A stretch of 64,000 bases of DNA from contig DATEOW010000006.1 of NCBI GenBank assembly GCA_035273665.1, positions 123,280 to 187,279 on the forward strand, read 5' to 3'. Shown piece by piece: positions 8,677 through 17,673 of the stretch (positions are counted from its first letter, which is position 1; every line of letters starts with the position of its first letter). Source of the stretch: DATEEW01 sp035273665 (GTDB taxonomy: Bacteria; Pseudomonadota; Gammaproteobacteria; Burkholderiales; SG8-39). Position numbers and translations under genes: made by a program. A model generated the notes under the pieces. The model was not told the DNA's origin and made no database searches. It worked only from the letters and a program-made list of their open reading frames with translations.

Positions 8677-10545
8677 TCATTCCGGCGGCCCGGCCTCCGC
8701 AGGAGGCAGCGCTTTCTTATAGAGGCAGCGTATTTGACTGTCAATCAAATCGACCCCTTCGATCTGCACTTCGACCATGGTCCCGGGCGCTAATTCCGGC
8801 AACGAAGGCAAGCGCAGGTACAAAGGCATATTGTTGAAGCGAAGCAATTTGTCGCGCACCACTTCCGCCGTCGCCTCTTGAATGCCTTCCTGTTCGATCC
8901 AACGCAAACACCAATAGTGCTCCATCTGCCGCTGAAATTCGTCATAGGCGGCATAGGTCAGTTCGAAATCGCGCATGGCGGCTAAAAGCGCTTCGGATTT
9001 ATTCGACGCGAAGGGGGGCGTCTCGTTCCGCAATGCGGCGATGAGCTGCCATTGATTGATGAGATCGATATATCGCCGTAGCGGCGAGCTCGACCAGGCG
9101 TAATGGCTGACACCCAGGCCTTGATGCCCCGAGGCGATCGTCGTCATGCGCACCTTACCATCGCTCTGCGCCCGATAAATCGCGGCGATCCCTGCTTCAT
9201 CCAATAGCTGTCCCCAGCTGCTGTTGACCAGAATCATCAGTTCCGCAACTAATTTATCCAGGGGCGCGCCGCGTTTCCGCGGCAGGATCTGCACTCGGTC
9301 GTTTTCGACATAAAAATTGAATTCGAGTCGATCGACACTATTACTCGCCTTGCCGCGCGCCCCCTCCAATGCAAGCGCAAAGCGGTAGAGCGTATGCAAT
9401 TGCGCCGCGTAGGGAATCGATGGATCGACTTTCTCCAGGAGAAAGTCTTCGTTCAACTGTTCGACCTGGTGATGGCGTAGGTTTGCAGCCACCGGCACGC
9501 GTTCGATACGCGTTTCGATCGAGATAATGTCGAAGTTGTGGGGATTGATGTCCGCATAAAGCGACAAAGCCGGCGGTGCGCTTCCTTCGTTGAGACTGAA
9601 ACGCGCCACAAACTCGTCTGGGAGCATGGTAATTTTGCGGCCCGGCATATACGCGGTGGAAAGGCGGTTACGCGCGATCGTATCGAGCGCCGATCCGGGC
9701 GCGAATCCCAAAGCCGGGGCCGCGATATGCACGCCCACTCGCAGAGTGCCGTCGGGCAACTTGGTGAGGGACATTGCATCGTCGATTTCGGTCGTGGTCG
9801 CGTCGTCGAGGCTGAAGGCTTCAACCTCCGCGATGGGGAGATTCTCGATTAATTGGGGCAGCTCGATACTCGGAAATTCGACGCCCTTTGGAAATTGGTC
9901 AAAGAGGAAACGATTGAAATGAAAATCGTGACTCGACGAAAGGTGTCCGCAGGCATGCACCAGTTTCGGCGCGGACAGCCCGGTTGCCAGACAAGCCTGT
10001 TCCAATGCTTTGGTCTCAAGGCGATTGCGATCGGGTTTGTACAGCAGCTCGCGCAACAGCGGTTGAAGCGCTTCGGGCATTTCGAAAGCTTGCAGCTGTT
10101 TCGCCCATTTCTCCATCTGTTCTGCTTGCGCGCGCTTGCGTTCGAGTCCGGCGAGCGCTGCCTTGAGCGTATCCGCCGGCGCGGCACGAAAACGCCCTTT
10201 GCCTTTGCGGTGAAAATACATCGGCGCCGAATGCAGCTTGAGCAGAATGCTTGCCGCCTCGAGCGCATCCGGTGAATGGCCGCAATAATCTTGAGCCAGT
10301 TCGTGAAATGCGAATTCCTGCTCACCGCAGCATTCCCATAAAAAATCGGTATCGATCTCTTGAGATTGTGCTTCCGCGCGCGCCATGAATTCGGTCAACC
10401 CGCCATGCTCGAAACGCAATAGCACATGCGCGGCTTTGATCTTGCTGCGTTTGCCGTGCGGCGCCTCGACCTGCAGTGCGCTATCCGTTTCGCTCAGCAC
10501 AGTGCCGACTTTATAGTCGCCGTTTTCTTCGTATAGGACGTTCAT
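8677..10545 (-). CDS. RNB-domain exoribonuclease (RNase II/R family)
   Basis: A 622-residue protein with an N-terminal region unlike the double cold-shock domain of E. coli RNase II/R, then an RNB catalytic domain from about residue 240. The acidic Mg-binding motif reads DDATTTEIDDA near residues 247-258: the two consecutive aspartates are kept, and the position aligned to E. coli RNase II D207 appears to be Glu. Further RNB landmarks are GVHIAAPALGFAPGSALD, RLSTAYMPGRKITMLP and the C-terminal SSPLRRYIDLINQWQL. The last ~60 residues form a short beta domain replacing S1. It likely degrades RNA 3' to 5'. It lies between the YqiA-like esterase and the TonB-like gene. Confidence 0.85.
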   Translation of the reverse strand: MNVLYEENGDYKVGTVLSETDSALQVEAPHGKRSKIKAAHVLLRFEHGGLTEFMARAEAQSQEIDTDFLWECCGEQEFAFHELAQDYCGHSPDALEAASILLKLHSAPMYFHRKGKGRFRAAPADTLKAALAGLERKRAQAEQMEKWAKQLQAFEMPEALQPLLRELLYKPDRNRLETKALEQACLATGLSAPKLVHACGHLSSSHDFHFNRFLFDQFPKGVEFPSIELPQLIENLPIAEVEAFSLDDATTTEIDDAMSLTKLPDGTLRVGVHIAAPALGFAPGSALDTIARNRLSTAYMPGRKITMLPDEFVARFSLNEGSAPPALSLYADINPHNFDIISIETRIERVPVAANLRHHQVEQLNEDFLLEKVDPSIPYAAQLHTLYRFALALEGARGKASNSVDRLEFNFYVENDRVQILPRKRGAPLDKLVAELMILVNSSWGQLLDEAGIAAIYRAQSDGKVRMTTIASGHQGLGVSHYAWSSSPLRRYIDLINQWQLIAALRNETPPFASNKSEALLAAMRDFELTYAAYDEFQRQMEHYWCLRWIEQEGIQEATAEVVRDKLLRFNNMPLYLRLPSLPELAPGTMVEVQIEGVDLIDSQIRCLYKKALPPAEAGPPE

Positions 10546-10556
10546 GGAATATTGGC

Positions 10557-10578
10557 TTAAGGGACTGCCGCCCCTTAA
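10557..10578 (-). other. Hairpin in the leader of the RNB gene
   Basis: TTAAGGG at 10557-10563 and CCCTTAA at 10572-10578 form a perfect 7-bp stem with an 8-base loop, ending 11 bases before the RNase ATG (read on the minus strand). On that strand no T-run follows, so it is not a terminator for yqiA. A 5' structure close to the start could limit translation of the RNase; this is inference. Confidence 0.45.
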
Positions 10579-10630
10579 AAAATCCTCTAGGCGGCGGACG
10601 CCGGCACAGACATAAAGCGCGAAGGCCGAA

Positions 10631-11221
10631 TTATAGAGTGCCGCGCAGGCCGGCGAACTGAAGAATGCGAGGAATATGGGCCGGGAAGCTTTGCAAGCTG
10701 TGATCGCCGCCTGACACCACGATTTGTTCGGCCCCGGCGTATTTACTTACCGCCAGCCGATAGTCCAGCACTTCGTCACCCGTTTCGACAATGAGTAGAA
10801 AACGCTGAGGTTCGGTAACGCGCACATCTAGCGCGCGCCATTGTTCGATATGTTCATGCTTCAACTCGTAGGCCTCACCCGTGAACATATTTTTCTGTGG
10901 GCCGAGATAACGCTCAAGGCGTTGTTGCGGATGGACAGCCGGATTGATGAGCACCGCTTTGAGTCCGTGTTTTTGTGCAAGATAAGTGGAATAAAAGCCG
11001 CCGAGGGAGCTGCCCACCAAGGTGATGTCGGTCTCTTCCGTTTTTCCCGCCTTTGCTGTCTTGATTTCCTCTTCGACCACAATGATGGCGTCGTTCGGCA
11101 CATACGGCAGTTTTGGGCAGCGGTATAAATGGCCCAACCCGCGCTCCACCATCGCCTCTCGCATCAACTGCGCCTTGTGGGATGCCGGATCACTATTGAA
11201 CCCGTGCAGATATATCAGCAT
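10631..11221 (-). CDS. YqiA-like alpha/beta hydrolase (esterase)
   Basis: A 196-residue alpha/beta hydrolase of the UPF0227/YqiA type. It begins MLIYLHGFNSDPASHKAQ, with the HGFNS oxyanion loop, has the nucleophile elbow GSSLGGFYSTYLA (Ser at about 73), a likely catalytic Asp in VETGDEVLDYRLA and His in GGDHSLQSF. Family members show esterase activity on short or CoA esters; the natural substrate is unknown. Its ATG lies inside the last codons of the upstream AAA+ gene, a 7-base overlap that suggests translational coupling. Confidence 0.87.
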   Translation of the reverse strand: MLIYLHGFNSDPASHKAQLMREAMVERGLGHLYRCPKLPYVPNDAIIVVEEEIKTAKAGKTEETDITLVGSSLGGFYSTYLAQKHGLKAVLINPAVHPQQRLERYLGPQKNMFTGEAYELKHEHIEQWRALDVRVTEPQRFLLIVETGDEVLDYRLAVSKYAGAEQIVVSGGDHSLQSFPAHIPRILQFAGLRGTL

Positions 11222-12684
11222 GCGGGCACGGTGCGGTCACGCGCCCAATCGCGCAAGGCCGTCACCCGCTCGGCCATGATGACGGACAAGGGCTTGGTAC
11301 GATGAAGCTCTGCGACAATTAACAGCGTGTCGATCGGCTTGTTTTGGGCGTGACTTTCGTACTTCGCCGCAACAATCGCCTGTTCGATCTCTGCGCCCGA
11401 AAAACCCTCGCTCGCGCCGATCAGCGCATCAAGATCGAAAGATTGTGGGTCTAATTTGCGCCGGCGCAAGTGGATGAGAAACACTTCTTTACGCGTCTCG
11501 GCATCCGGCAGATCGACAAAAAATATCTCGTCGAAGCGGCCTTTGCGCAGAAGCTCCGGCGGGAGCGCGCTGACATCGTTGGCGGTTGCCGCCAGAAATA
11601 CGCGTGTTTCACGCTCGGCCATCCATGTCAGTAGCGTGCCGAGCACGCGACGCGACAAACCATCATCGCTCGAATCCGCCGCCAAGCCCTTCTCGATTTC
11701 GTCGATCCACAATACGCAAGGCGCCATCGCTTCAGCCGTCTTGAAAGCTTGGCGCAGATTGCGCTCGGTTTCGCCGTGATACTTGTTATACAGCGCGGCG
11801 AAATCCAAGCGCAACAAGGGCACGCCCCATGCGCCCGCGGTCGCTTTGGCGGCAAGGCTTTTTCCCCCGCCTTGAACCCCTAACATCAACACGCCCTTGG
11901 GCACATCGAGACCGGATTTATTTTCAACGTCCAGAAAGGGCGCACGGCGCAATTCCAACCAACGCTTTAAACGTCCAAGCCCAGCGACATCATGCAAACG
12001 CGCGCTGTCCGGCTCCAGACTTAGAACCCCATCGCCGAGCATTTCGAGCTTGAGTCGACCGATACGCGCGACGTCGGTGGGACTAATCACCCCATCATCG
12101 TGCAAGGATTGACGGATAAGCCGCCGCGCGTCTTCCAAAGGCAGACCGACCAAGTATCGCAACAAAGATTCGAGCGTTTCAGGTTGCCCGCGCGCGGGCT
12201 CGCCTTGTTGTTTCTGCCACATCTCGGCTTCTTCTCTCAGAAGCTGCCGCAGGCCGGACAGGTCCGGCACGGCCAACTGAAATCGAGCAGCGAAGCGCGT
12301 CACCTCGCTAGGCAAGCTCAACTCGTGGCTGACAAAGACAAGCGTGCGCGCCGTACGCCCATAGCCTTGCGCAATTTCTTTGATGAGGCGGATATTGATC
12401 GGATCCTCTAAATACTTATGAGCATCGAACAGCGTGTAGATCCCGTTCTGCTGGGTCGCCTCGATATGGCGTAGCGCATCGCGCAGTTCGTTTGTTTGAG
12501 ACATGCGTTGCCCTAAACCGACGCGGCGCATGCCCTCAACGACGCTCCAACCGAACAATGCCCATGCCTCGAGATTGGCAATGCGTTCGAGCAAGGCGAA
12601 GACGCGCGTCTCTTCGTGTGTTTCGATGACGACAAGCGGAAAACGCGACTTGAGAATGACAGTGAGATCGCGTTGATCGTTCAT
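11215..12684 (-). CDS. Ycf46-like AAA+ ATPase
   Basis: A 489-residue protein with a distinctive N-terminal domain starting LKSRFPLVVIETHEETRV and a C-terminal AAA+ module. Walker A is GVQGGGKSLAAKA (about residue 270), Walker B is VLWIDEIEKGLA, sensor 1 lies in FLAATANDVSALPPELLRKGRFDEIF with the second-region-of-homology arginines present, and a helical lid follows (GASEGFSGAEIEQAIVAAKYES). The N-terminal segment and overall plan match Ycf46, an AAA+ protein first named in algal plastids and cyanobacteria, of uncertain role. No protease domain or membrane segment is seen, so it is not FtsH. It is coupled to the downstream YqiA-like gene and starts 1 base after mpl ends. Confidence 0.83.
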   Translation of the reverse strand: MNDQRDLTVILKSRFPLVVIETHEETRVFALLERIANLEAWALFGWSVVEGMRRVGLGQRMSQTNELRDALRHIEATQQNGIYTLFDAHKYLEDPINIRLIKEIAQGYGRTARTLVFVSHELSLPSEVTRFAARFQLAVPDLSGLRQLLREEAEMWQKQQGEPARGQPETLESLLRYLVGLPLEDARRLIRQSLHDDGVISPTDVARIGRLKLEMLGDGVLSLEPDSARLHDVAGLGRLKRWLELRRAPFLDVENKSGLDVPKGVLMLGVQGGGKSLAAKATAGAWGVPLLRLDFAALYNKYHGETERNLRQAFKTAEAMAPCVLWIDEIEKGLAADSSDDGLSRRVLGTLLTWMAERETRVFLAATANDVSALPPELLRKGRFDEIFFVDLPDAETRKEVFLIHLRRRKLDPQSFDLDALIGASEGFSGAEIEQAIVAAKYESHAQNKPIDTLLIVAELHRTKPLSVIMAERVTALRDWARDRTVPAC

Positions 12685-12685
12685 G

Positions 12686-14026
12686 CTAGCCCTTCAACCG
12701 CGAAAGCAACTTATCGTGGATGCCGCCGAAACCGCCGTTGCTCATGATGAGAACTTGATCGCCCGCTTTCGCTTCACCCGCGATCGCTTCCACGAGTTGG
12801 CCGAGATCTTCGACACAACTGAGCTTCGCGCCTAAGGGTGCCAACGCCTCGGCGACATTCCACCCGAGGTTGTGGGTGTAGCAGAAGACGCGGTCCGCAT
12901 CGCGCAGACTTTCCGGAAGGGCCGCTTTCATGACGCCTTGTTTCATGGTGTTCGAGCGCGGCTCGAGGACGGCAATAATTCGATTCTTGCCGCCATGCTG
13001 CCGCAAACCGGCGATGGTCATTTCAATGGCGGTCGGATGGTGCGCGAAGTCGTCGTAGACCATTACGCCGCCGATGTCGCCACGCAGCTCCATGCGCCGC
13101 TTCACATTTTTGAAGCGCTCAAGCGCCGCAATGGACGTCGATACTTCCACGCCCGCGTGCCGCGCAGCCGCAATACTGGCCAGCGCATTTTGCCGGTTGT
13201 GCTCACCTTGGAGCTCCCAGCGTAGATCGCCCAGCACGGTGCCGCCGAGACAAACCTCGAAACTGTTTCCCTCGATCGCGCCGACGGACCACCCGGTGCG
13301 GTCACCAAATCGTTCGAGTTCAGACCAGCAGCCGCGCTCTAAGACGCGATCGAGCGATTCCTGTGAGTTCGCAATGATGCGGCCCGATGCGGGGATGGTA
13401 CGGACCAAGTGATGAAATTGCGTTTCGATCGCGCCCAGATCCGGAAAAATATCGGCGTGATCGAACTCCAAGTTATTCAATATCGCGGTGCGAGGGCGGT
13501 AGTGAACGAACTTGGACCGCTTATCGAAAAAAGCAGAATCGTATTCGTCCGCTTCCAATACGAAAAAAGCTCCGCTGCTATGCCGAGCGGATATGTCGAA
13601 GTTTTGCGGCACGCCGCCAATGAGAAATCCGGGCTTGAGTCCGGCGTATTCGAGAATCCACGCCAGCATCGAGGACGTGGTGGTCTTCCCATGCGTGCCT
13701 GCGACACCGAGAACCCATTTGCCGAACAGCACTTCATCGGCGAGCCATTGCGGACCGGAAACGTACCGATCGCCACGCTCGAGCACGGCCTCCATTAAGG
13801 GATTGCCGCGCGATACCACATTGCCTACGACCCAAAGATCCGGGTTCAGCGCAATTTGGTCGGCGGAAAAACCACCGTGGATCTCGATGCCCAGGCGTTC
13901 CAGTTGCGTGCTCATGGGCGGGTAGACATTGGTGTCGCAGCCCGTCACACGATGACCCGCCGCCTGAGCGAGCGCGGCGATACCGCCCATGAAAGTGCCG
14001 CAAATACCGAGTATGTGGATATGCAT
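12686..14026 (-). CDS. mpl: UDP-N-acetylmuramate:L-Ala-gamma-D-Glu-meso-DAP ligase
   Basis: Murein-recycling ligase that attaches recovered tripeptide to UDP-MurNAc. The 446-residue Mur ligase begins MHIHILGICGTFMGGIAALA, has the ATP-binding P-loop GVAGTHGKTTTSSML, the Mg/ATP residues in VLEADEYDSAFFDKRSKFVHY, and the C-terminal VYDDFAHHPTAIEMTI element characteristic of Mpl/MurC. The frame extends 89 codons further upstream, but the ATG at 14026 fits the known N-terminus exactly and the extension is low-complexity and Arg-rich. It opens the minus-strand run containing the AAA+ ATPase and RNase and diverges from the plus-strand gene at 14104. Confidence 0.94.
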   Translation of the reverse strand: MHIHILGICGTFMGGIAALAQAAGHRVTGCDTNVYPPMSTQLERLGIEIHGGFSADQIALNPDLWVVGNVVSRGNPLMEAVLERGDRYVSGPQWLADEVLFGKWVLGVAGTHGKTTTSSMLAWILEYAGLKPGFLIGGVPQNFDISARHSSGAFFVLEADEYDSAFFDKRSKFVHYRPRTAILNNLEFDHADIFPDLGAIETQFHHLVRTIPASGRIIANSQESLDRVLERGCWSELERFGDRTGWSVGAIEGNSFEVCLGGTVLGDLRWELQGEHNRQNALASIAAARHAGVEVSTSIAALERFKNVKRRMELRGDIGGVMVYDDFAHHPTAIEMTIAGLRQHGGKNRIIAVLEPRSNTMKQGVMKAALPESLRDADRVFCYTHNLGWNVAEALAPLGAKLSCVEDLGQLVEAIAGEAKAGDQVLIMSNGGFGGIHDKLLSRLKG

Positions 14027-14103
14027 GGGGCCGGATTCTACAGTCCCGGGACTGGTATCATCCTCGACAGGTTCACATCGCCGTCGCAGAAGCGCACTCC
14101 CGC

Positions 14104-14721
14104 ATGCCAAGGGAAAACAAATTGAAGCAAGTGCAAATGCGGACACGAATTGCCGCAGCGGCCGCCCGCCTGATGGCCGAAGACGGAATCGACGATTTCG
14201 CACTCGCCAAACGCAAAGCCGCTCGGCAACTAGGCGCTCCGGATTCGCATTCGCTCCCGACCAACGAAGAAATCGAAAACGAGTTGGTCGCATATCAAGC
14301 CTTATATCAAGGCGATGAGCAACGCGATCGCATTCAAAATTTGCGTGAGATCGCGCTGGATGCGATGACGGAGTTAGATCAATTCAACCCTTATGTGGCC
14401 GGACCCGTGCTGAAGGGCACGGCTGGACGATATGCGGACATTGACCTCCAGCTTTTCACGGATGACCTCAAAGCCGTGGAGTTTTACTTCCTCAACCGCG
14501 ATCTCCCCTACGAGGTGAGCGACGAGCGGCACTACAGCGGCGACGAAATGCGCCCCGCGCAAATTCTTCATGTCGAATGGCGGGGCGTCGCCTTAAATCT
14601 GGCGATCTACCGGGCAAACGACGAGCGTCGAGCACTCAAAGGCACTCCCGGTGGACGCAATATCGAACGCGCTAACGTGACCGCACTGCGCGCAATGCTC
14701 AATCCCTCAACGGCGGAATAG
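14104..14721 (+). CDS. Nucleotidyltransferase-like protein with TetR-like N-terminus
   Basis: A 205-residue conserved protein without an established function. Residues about 8-45 (TRIAAAAARLMAEDGIDDFA...) resemble the first helices of TetR-type regulators but lack a clear recognition helix. Residues about 98-115 read GPVLKGTAGRYADIDLQLF, which aligns with the GSxARGxxxxxSDIDLxxF active-site motif of minimal nucleotidyltransferases, with Pro in place of the usual Ser. The two motif aspartates are kept; the third expected acidic position, in GVALNLAIY, seems to be Asn. It begins the tlpA-aroQ-accBC run and ends one base before tlpA. Catalytic activity is uncertain. Confidence 0.65.
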   Translation: MPRENKLKQVQMRTRIAAAAARLMAEDGIDDFALAKRKAARQLGAPDSHSLPTNEEIENELVAYQALYQGDEQRDRIQNLREIALDAMTELDQFNPYVAGPVLKGTAGRYADIDLQLFTDDLKAVEFYFLNRDLPYEVSDERHYSGDEMRPAQILHVEWRGVALNLAIYRANDERRALKGTPGGRNIERANVTALRAMLNPSTAE

Positions 14722-15261
14722 ATGTCGACCCGCTGGCCCTTCTTCGCCACGATGGCGGTGGCCATCATGGCCATCGCTGCCGGGTTTTACGCCGGCCTTT
14801 CGCGCATCTCGCCGCCAACGCCTGCATCACAAAGCGCGCTCGACGGCGCCGTTTTTAAAGATCTCCAGGGCAAAGATCGGCGTGTAGCCGACTGGCCACA
14901 GAAATTGCGCATCCTTAATTTTTGGGCGACTTGGTGTGCCCCCTGCGTCGCGGAGATGCCGCTTTTAGATGAATTTGGGCGCGAGAATGCGCCGATCGGC
15001 GTTCAAGTGCTGGGAATAGGCATCGATAATCGTCAAAATATACTTAAGTTCCGCGAAAAACTAAACATCCAGTTCCCCTTGCTCGTGGCCGACCCAAGCA
15101 CCCTGGATCTGCTCCGCGCGCTAGGGAACACCGCCGGCGCCTTACCATTCTCAGTGTATGTCGATCAAAACGGCGCCATCGTAGGGCAACATCTTGGGCC
15201 GCTCGATCGAGAAAAACTACGGCTGGCGCTCATCAAAATGCAAAAAGGCAGTTCGGAGTAA
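14722..15261 (+). CDS. TlpA/ResA-family thiol-disulfide oxidoreductase
   Basis: A 179-residue periplasmic thioredoxin-like protein anchored by one N-terminal helix (about residues 7-27). The redox centre is WCAPC in LNFWATWCAPCVAEMPLLDEF and a cis-Pro loop follows in ALPFSVYVD. Family members reduce periplasmic disulfides, often for cytochrome c maturation; no such genes are close, so the substrate is open. Its ATG follows directly on the stop of the nucleotidyltransferase-like gene. Confidence 0.88.
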   Translation: MSTRWPFFATMAVAIMAIAAGFYAGLSRISPPTPASQSALDGAVFKDLQGKDRRVADWPQKLRILNFWATWCAPCVAEMPLLDEFGRENAPIGVQVLGIGIDNRQNILKFREKLNIQFPLLVADPSTLDLLRALGNTAGALPFSVYVDQNGAIVGQHLGPLDREKLRLALIKMQKGSSE

Positions 15262-15321
15262 TTCGCCGAATTTACGGCCATTAGTTGGACATCTGCATCG
15301 AATTTCGGCAAACTCGCCGCC

Positions 15322-15792
15322 ATGCCGAAAACCCCTCAGCCTGCGAGTGCGGCGAAGTCCACCCGGACGATCCTCGTCCTGCATGGCCCAAATCTAAATC
15401 TGTTGGGCACGCGCGAGCCGGAGATTTACGGGACGGAGACGCTCGAACAAATAAATAAGCGCTTAAAAGCGGCGGCCGCTGTAGGGGGCGTCGCCTTTCA
15501 GGCTTTCCAAAGTAATCATGAAGGCGAGTTGATCGAACAGGTCCATGCAGCGAAAAAGCTTCAAAATGCATTCATCATCGTCAATCCTGGTGGCTTTACA
15601 CACACCAGCATTGCCTTACGCGATGCCTTCGCAGCAGTGTCGGTTCCCTTCATTGAAGTCCATCTTTCGAACATTCACGCAAGAGAAAGCTTCCGCCACC
15701 ATTCCTTTTTCTCGGAATTGGCCGTGGGAGTTATTTGTGGGCTGGGCAGCCGAGGCTATGACTTGGCGCTCCAGTACGCTCTCGAACATTAA
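15322..15792 (+). CDS. aroQ: Type II 3-dehydroquinate dehydratase
   Basis: Dehydrates 3-dehydroquinate to 3-dehydroshikimate. The 156-residue protein has the type II landmarks HGPNLNLLGTREPEIYG (with the catalytic Tyr), FQSNHEGELIEQVH, IIVNPGGFTHTSIALRDA, the EVHLSNIHARESFRHHS lid with the catalytic His/Arg region, and GLGSRGYDLAL. About 15 extra residues precede the conserved core. Located upstream of accB, an order common in proteobacteria. Confidence 0.95.
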   Translation: MPKTPQPASAAKSTRTILVLHGPNLNLLGTREPEIYGTETLEQINKRLKAAAAVGGVAFQAFQSNHEGELIEQVHAAKKLQNAFIIVNPGGFTHTSIALRDAFAAVSVPFIEVHLSNIHARESFRHHSFFSELAVGVICGLGSRGYDLALQYALEH

Positions 15793-15828
15793 GCATCTCG
15801 CGCACTGAAAAGTGCAGGAGCAATCCCA

Positions 15829-16287
15829 ATGGATCTTAGAAAACTCAAAAAACTGATCGACCTGGTGGAGGAGTCCGGTATCGCTGAGCTGGAGGTCACC
15901 GAGAACGAGGAAAAGGTGCGGATCGTGAAAGGTGGGGGCGCGCCTCGGGAAATGTATATGAGTGCGCCGATGCATGTGCCCATGACTTACGTCCCTCAAA
16001 ACGGCGCCCCCGCAGCGCCTGCTCCGGCGCCCGAGGCTCCGGCAGCCCCGACCGGCCATGCGGTCAAGTCGCCTATGGTCGGCACCTTCTATCGGTCCCC
16101 TTCGCCGGGCGCCAAACCCTTCGTCGAGGTCGGCGACACGGTTAAAAGCGGACAGACCGTCTGCATCATTGAAGCCATGAAGCTGCTCAATGAGATCGAG
16201 TGCGACAAGGACGGCGTCGTCAAAGCGATATTGGCGGAGAACGGCCAGCCGGTGGAATACGGCGAGCCGCTGCTAGTGATCGAGTAA
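15829..16287 (+). CDS. accB: Biotin carboxyl carrier protein of acetyl-CoA carboxylase
   Basis: Carries the biotin that shuttles carboxylate in the first step of fatty-acid synthesis. The 152-residue protein has an N-terminal dimerisation part (MDLRKLKKLIDLVEESGIAELEV), an Ala/Pro-rich linker at about 60-80, and a biotinyl domain with the signature EAMKLLNEIE, where K118 is the biotin site. An AGGAG site sits 8 bases before the ATG. accC follows after 17 bases. Confidence 0.96.
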   Translation: MDLRKLKKLIDLVEESGIAELEVTENEEKVRIVKGGGAPREMYMSAPMHVPMTYVPQNGAPAAPAPAPEAPAAPTGHAVKSPMVGTFYRSPSPGAKPFVEVGDTVKSGQTVCIIEAMKLLNEIECDKDGVVKAILAENGQPVEYGEPLLVIE

Positions 16288-16304
16288 ACAACACCCGTCA
16301 TCTC

Positions 16305-17666
16305 ATGTTCGAAAAAATTCTAATCGCCAACCGCGGAGAGATCGCGCTGCGTATCCAGCGCGCATGCCGCGAGCTCGGCATTCGTACTGTCGTCGTCCAT
16401 TCGGAAGCGGATCGCGAAGCGAAGTACGTCAAGCTCGCGGACGAATCAGTGTGCATCGGTCCGGCTCCCTCCGCTCTGTCCTACTTAAATGTGCCGGCGA
16501 TTATTGCCGCTGCAGAAGTAACGGATGCTGAGGCCATACACCCCGGCTACGGGTTCCTCTCCGAAAACGCGGATTTTGCCGAGCGCGTCGAAAAGAGCGG
16601 TTTCGTGTTCATCGGTCCGCGCCCGGAAAACATTCGTCTGATGGGCGATAAGGTCAGCGCGAAAGACGCCATGATCAAGGCTGGCGTGCCCTGCGTACCC
16701 GGATCGGGCGGCGCTTTGCCTGAAGATCCGGCCGAGATTGTCAAAATCGCGCGAGCGATCAAATACCCGGTGATTATCAAAGCGTCCGGCGGGGGCGGTG
16801 GACGTGGCATGCGTGTCGTGCATACGGAAGCGGCACTGGTCAACGCCGTTGCGCTCACGCGCAATGAGGCGCAAGTGGCCTTCGGCAATCCCGTGGTGTA
16901 CATGGAAAAGTATCTGGAGAATCCGCGTCACATTGAAATTCAGATCCTTGCCGACGCACATCGGAACGTGGTGTATCTCGGCGAGCGCGACTGCTCCATG
17001 CAGCGACGTCACCAAAAAGTGTTGGAAGAGGCGCCCGCGCCGGGGCTCACGGAGCGTCAGCGGCTAAAGATTGGGGAGCGATGCGCGGAGGCTTGTCGGA
17101 AAATCAATTACCGAGGCGCCGGCACTTTTGAATTTCTCTATGAAAACGACGAGTTCTTTTTCATTGAAATGAACACCCGTGTTCAAGTGGAACACCCTGT
17201 GACGGAAATGATCACCGGTGTGGATATCGTGCAGCAACAGATTCGCGTGGCGGCGGGCGAAAAACTGACCCTCAAGCAGCGCGATATCGAACTTCGGGGA
17301 CACGCGGTCGAATGCCGCATCAACGCCGAAGACCCTTTCACTTTCGTTCCTTCTCCGGGGCGGATCACTTCTTATCACCCGCCGGGCGGCCCTGGGATCC
17401 GTGTGGACTCCCACGTCTATCATGGCTACTTCGTGCCACCGAATTACGACTCCATGGTCGGCAAGCTCATCGCCTATGGCGCCACGCGTGATCAAGCGAT
17501 CAAACGGATGCGCATTGCGTTGTCCGAGATGGTTGTTGAAGGGATCAAAACGAACATTCCTTTGCACCAGGAATTGATGCTGGATGAGCGCTTCCTCAAA
17601 GGCGGCACCAGCATCCATTATCTTGAGCAAAAACTGGCGTTGGCCGGTAAACGCGAAGACAAATAA
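16305..17666 (+). CDS. accC: Acetyl-CoA carboxylase, biotin carboxylase subunit
   Basis: ATP-dependent carboxylation of the AccB biotin. The 453-residue ATP-grasp enzyme begins MFEKILIANRGEIALRI, has GYGFLSENADFA, the Gly-rich loop KASGGGGGRGMRV, the ERDCSMQRRHQKVLEEAPAP segment and the catalytic MNTRVQVEHPVTEMITG region. The ATG at 16305 is chosen on family alignment; no clear ribosome site precedes it, consistent with coupling to accB 17 bases upstream. Confidence 0.96.
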   Translation: MFEKILIANRGEIALRIQRACRELGIRTVVVHSEADREAKYVKLADESVCIGPAPSALSYLNVPAIIAAAEVTDAEAIHPGYGFLSENADFAERVEKSGFVFIGPRPENIRLMGDKVSAKDAMIKAGVPCVPGSGGALPEDPAEIVKIARAIKYPVIIKASGGGGGRGMRVVHTEAALVNAVALTRNEAQVAFGNPVVYMEKYLENPRHIEIQILADAHRNVVYLGERDCSMQRRHQKVLEEAPAPGLTERQRLKIGERCAEACRKINYRGAGTFEFLYENDEFFFIEMNTRVQVEHPVTEMITGVDIVQQQIRVAAGEKLTLKQRDIELRGHAVECRINAEDPFTFVPSPGRITSYHPPGGPGIRVDSHVYHGYFVPPNYDSMVGKLIAYGATRDQAIKRMRIALSEMVVEGIKTNIPLHQELMLDERFLKGGTSIHYLEQKLALAGKREDK

Positions 17667-17673
17667 AAATTGA

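Noticed and set aside
12686..14293. Long N-terminal extension of Mpl up to 14293
   Set aside because: The extra 89 codons are Arg-rich with no similarity to Mur ligases and overlap the divergent gene at 14104; the ATG at 14026 matches the family start.
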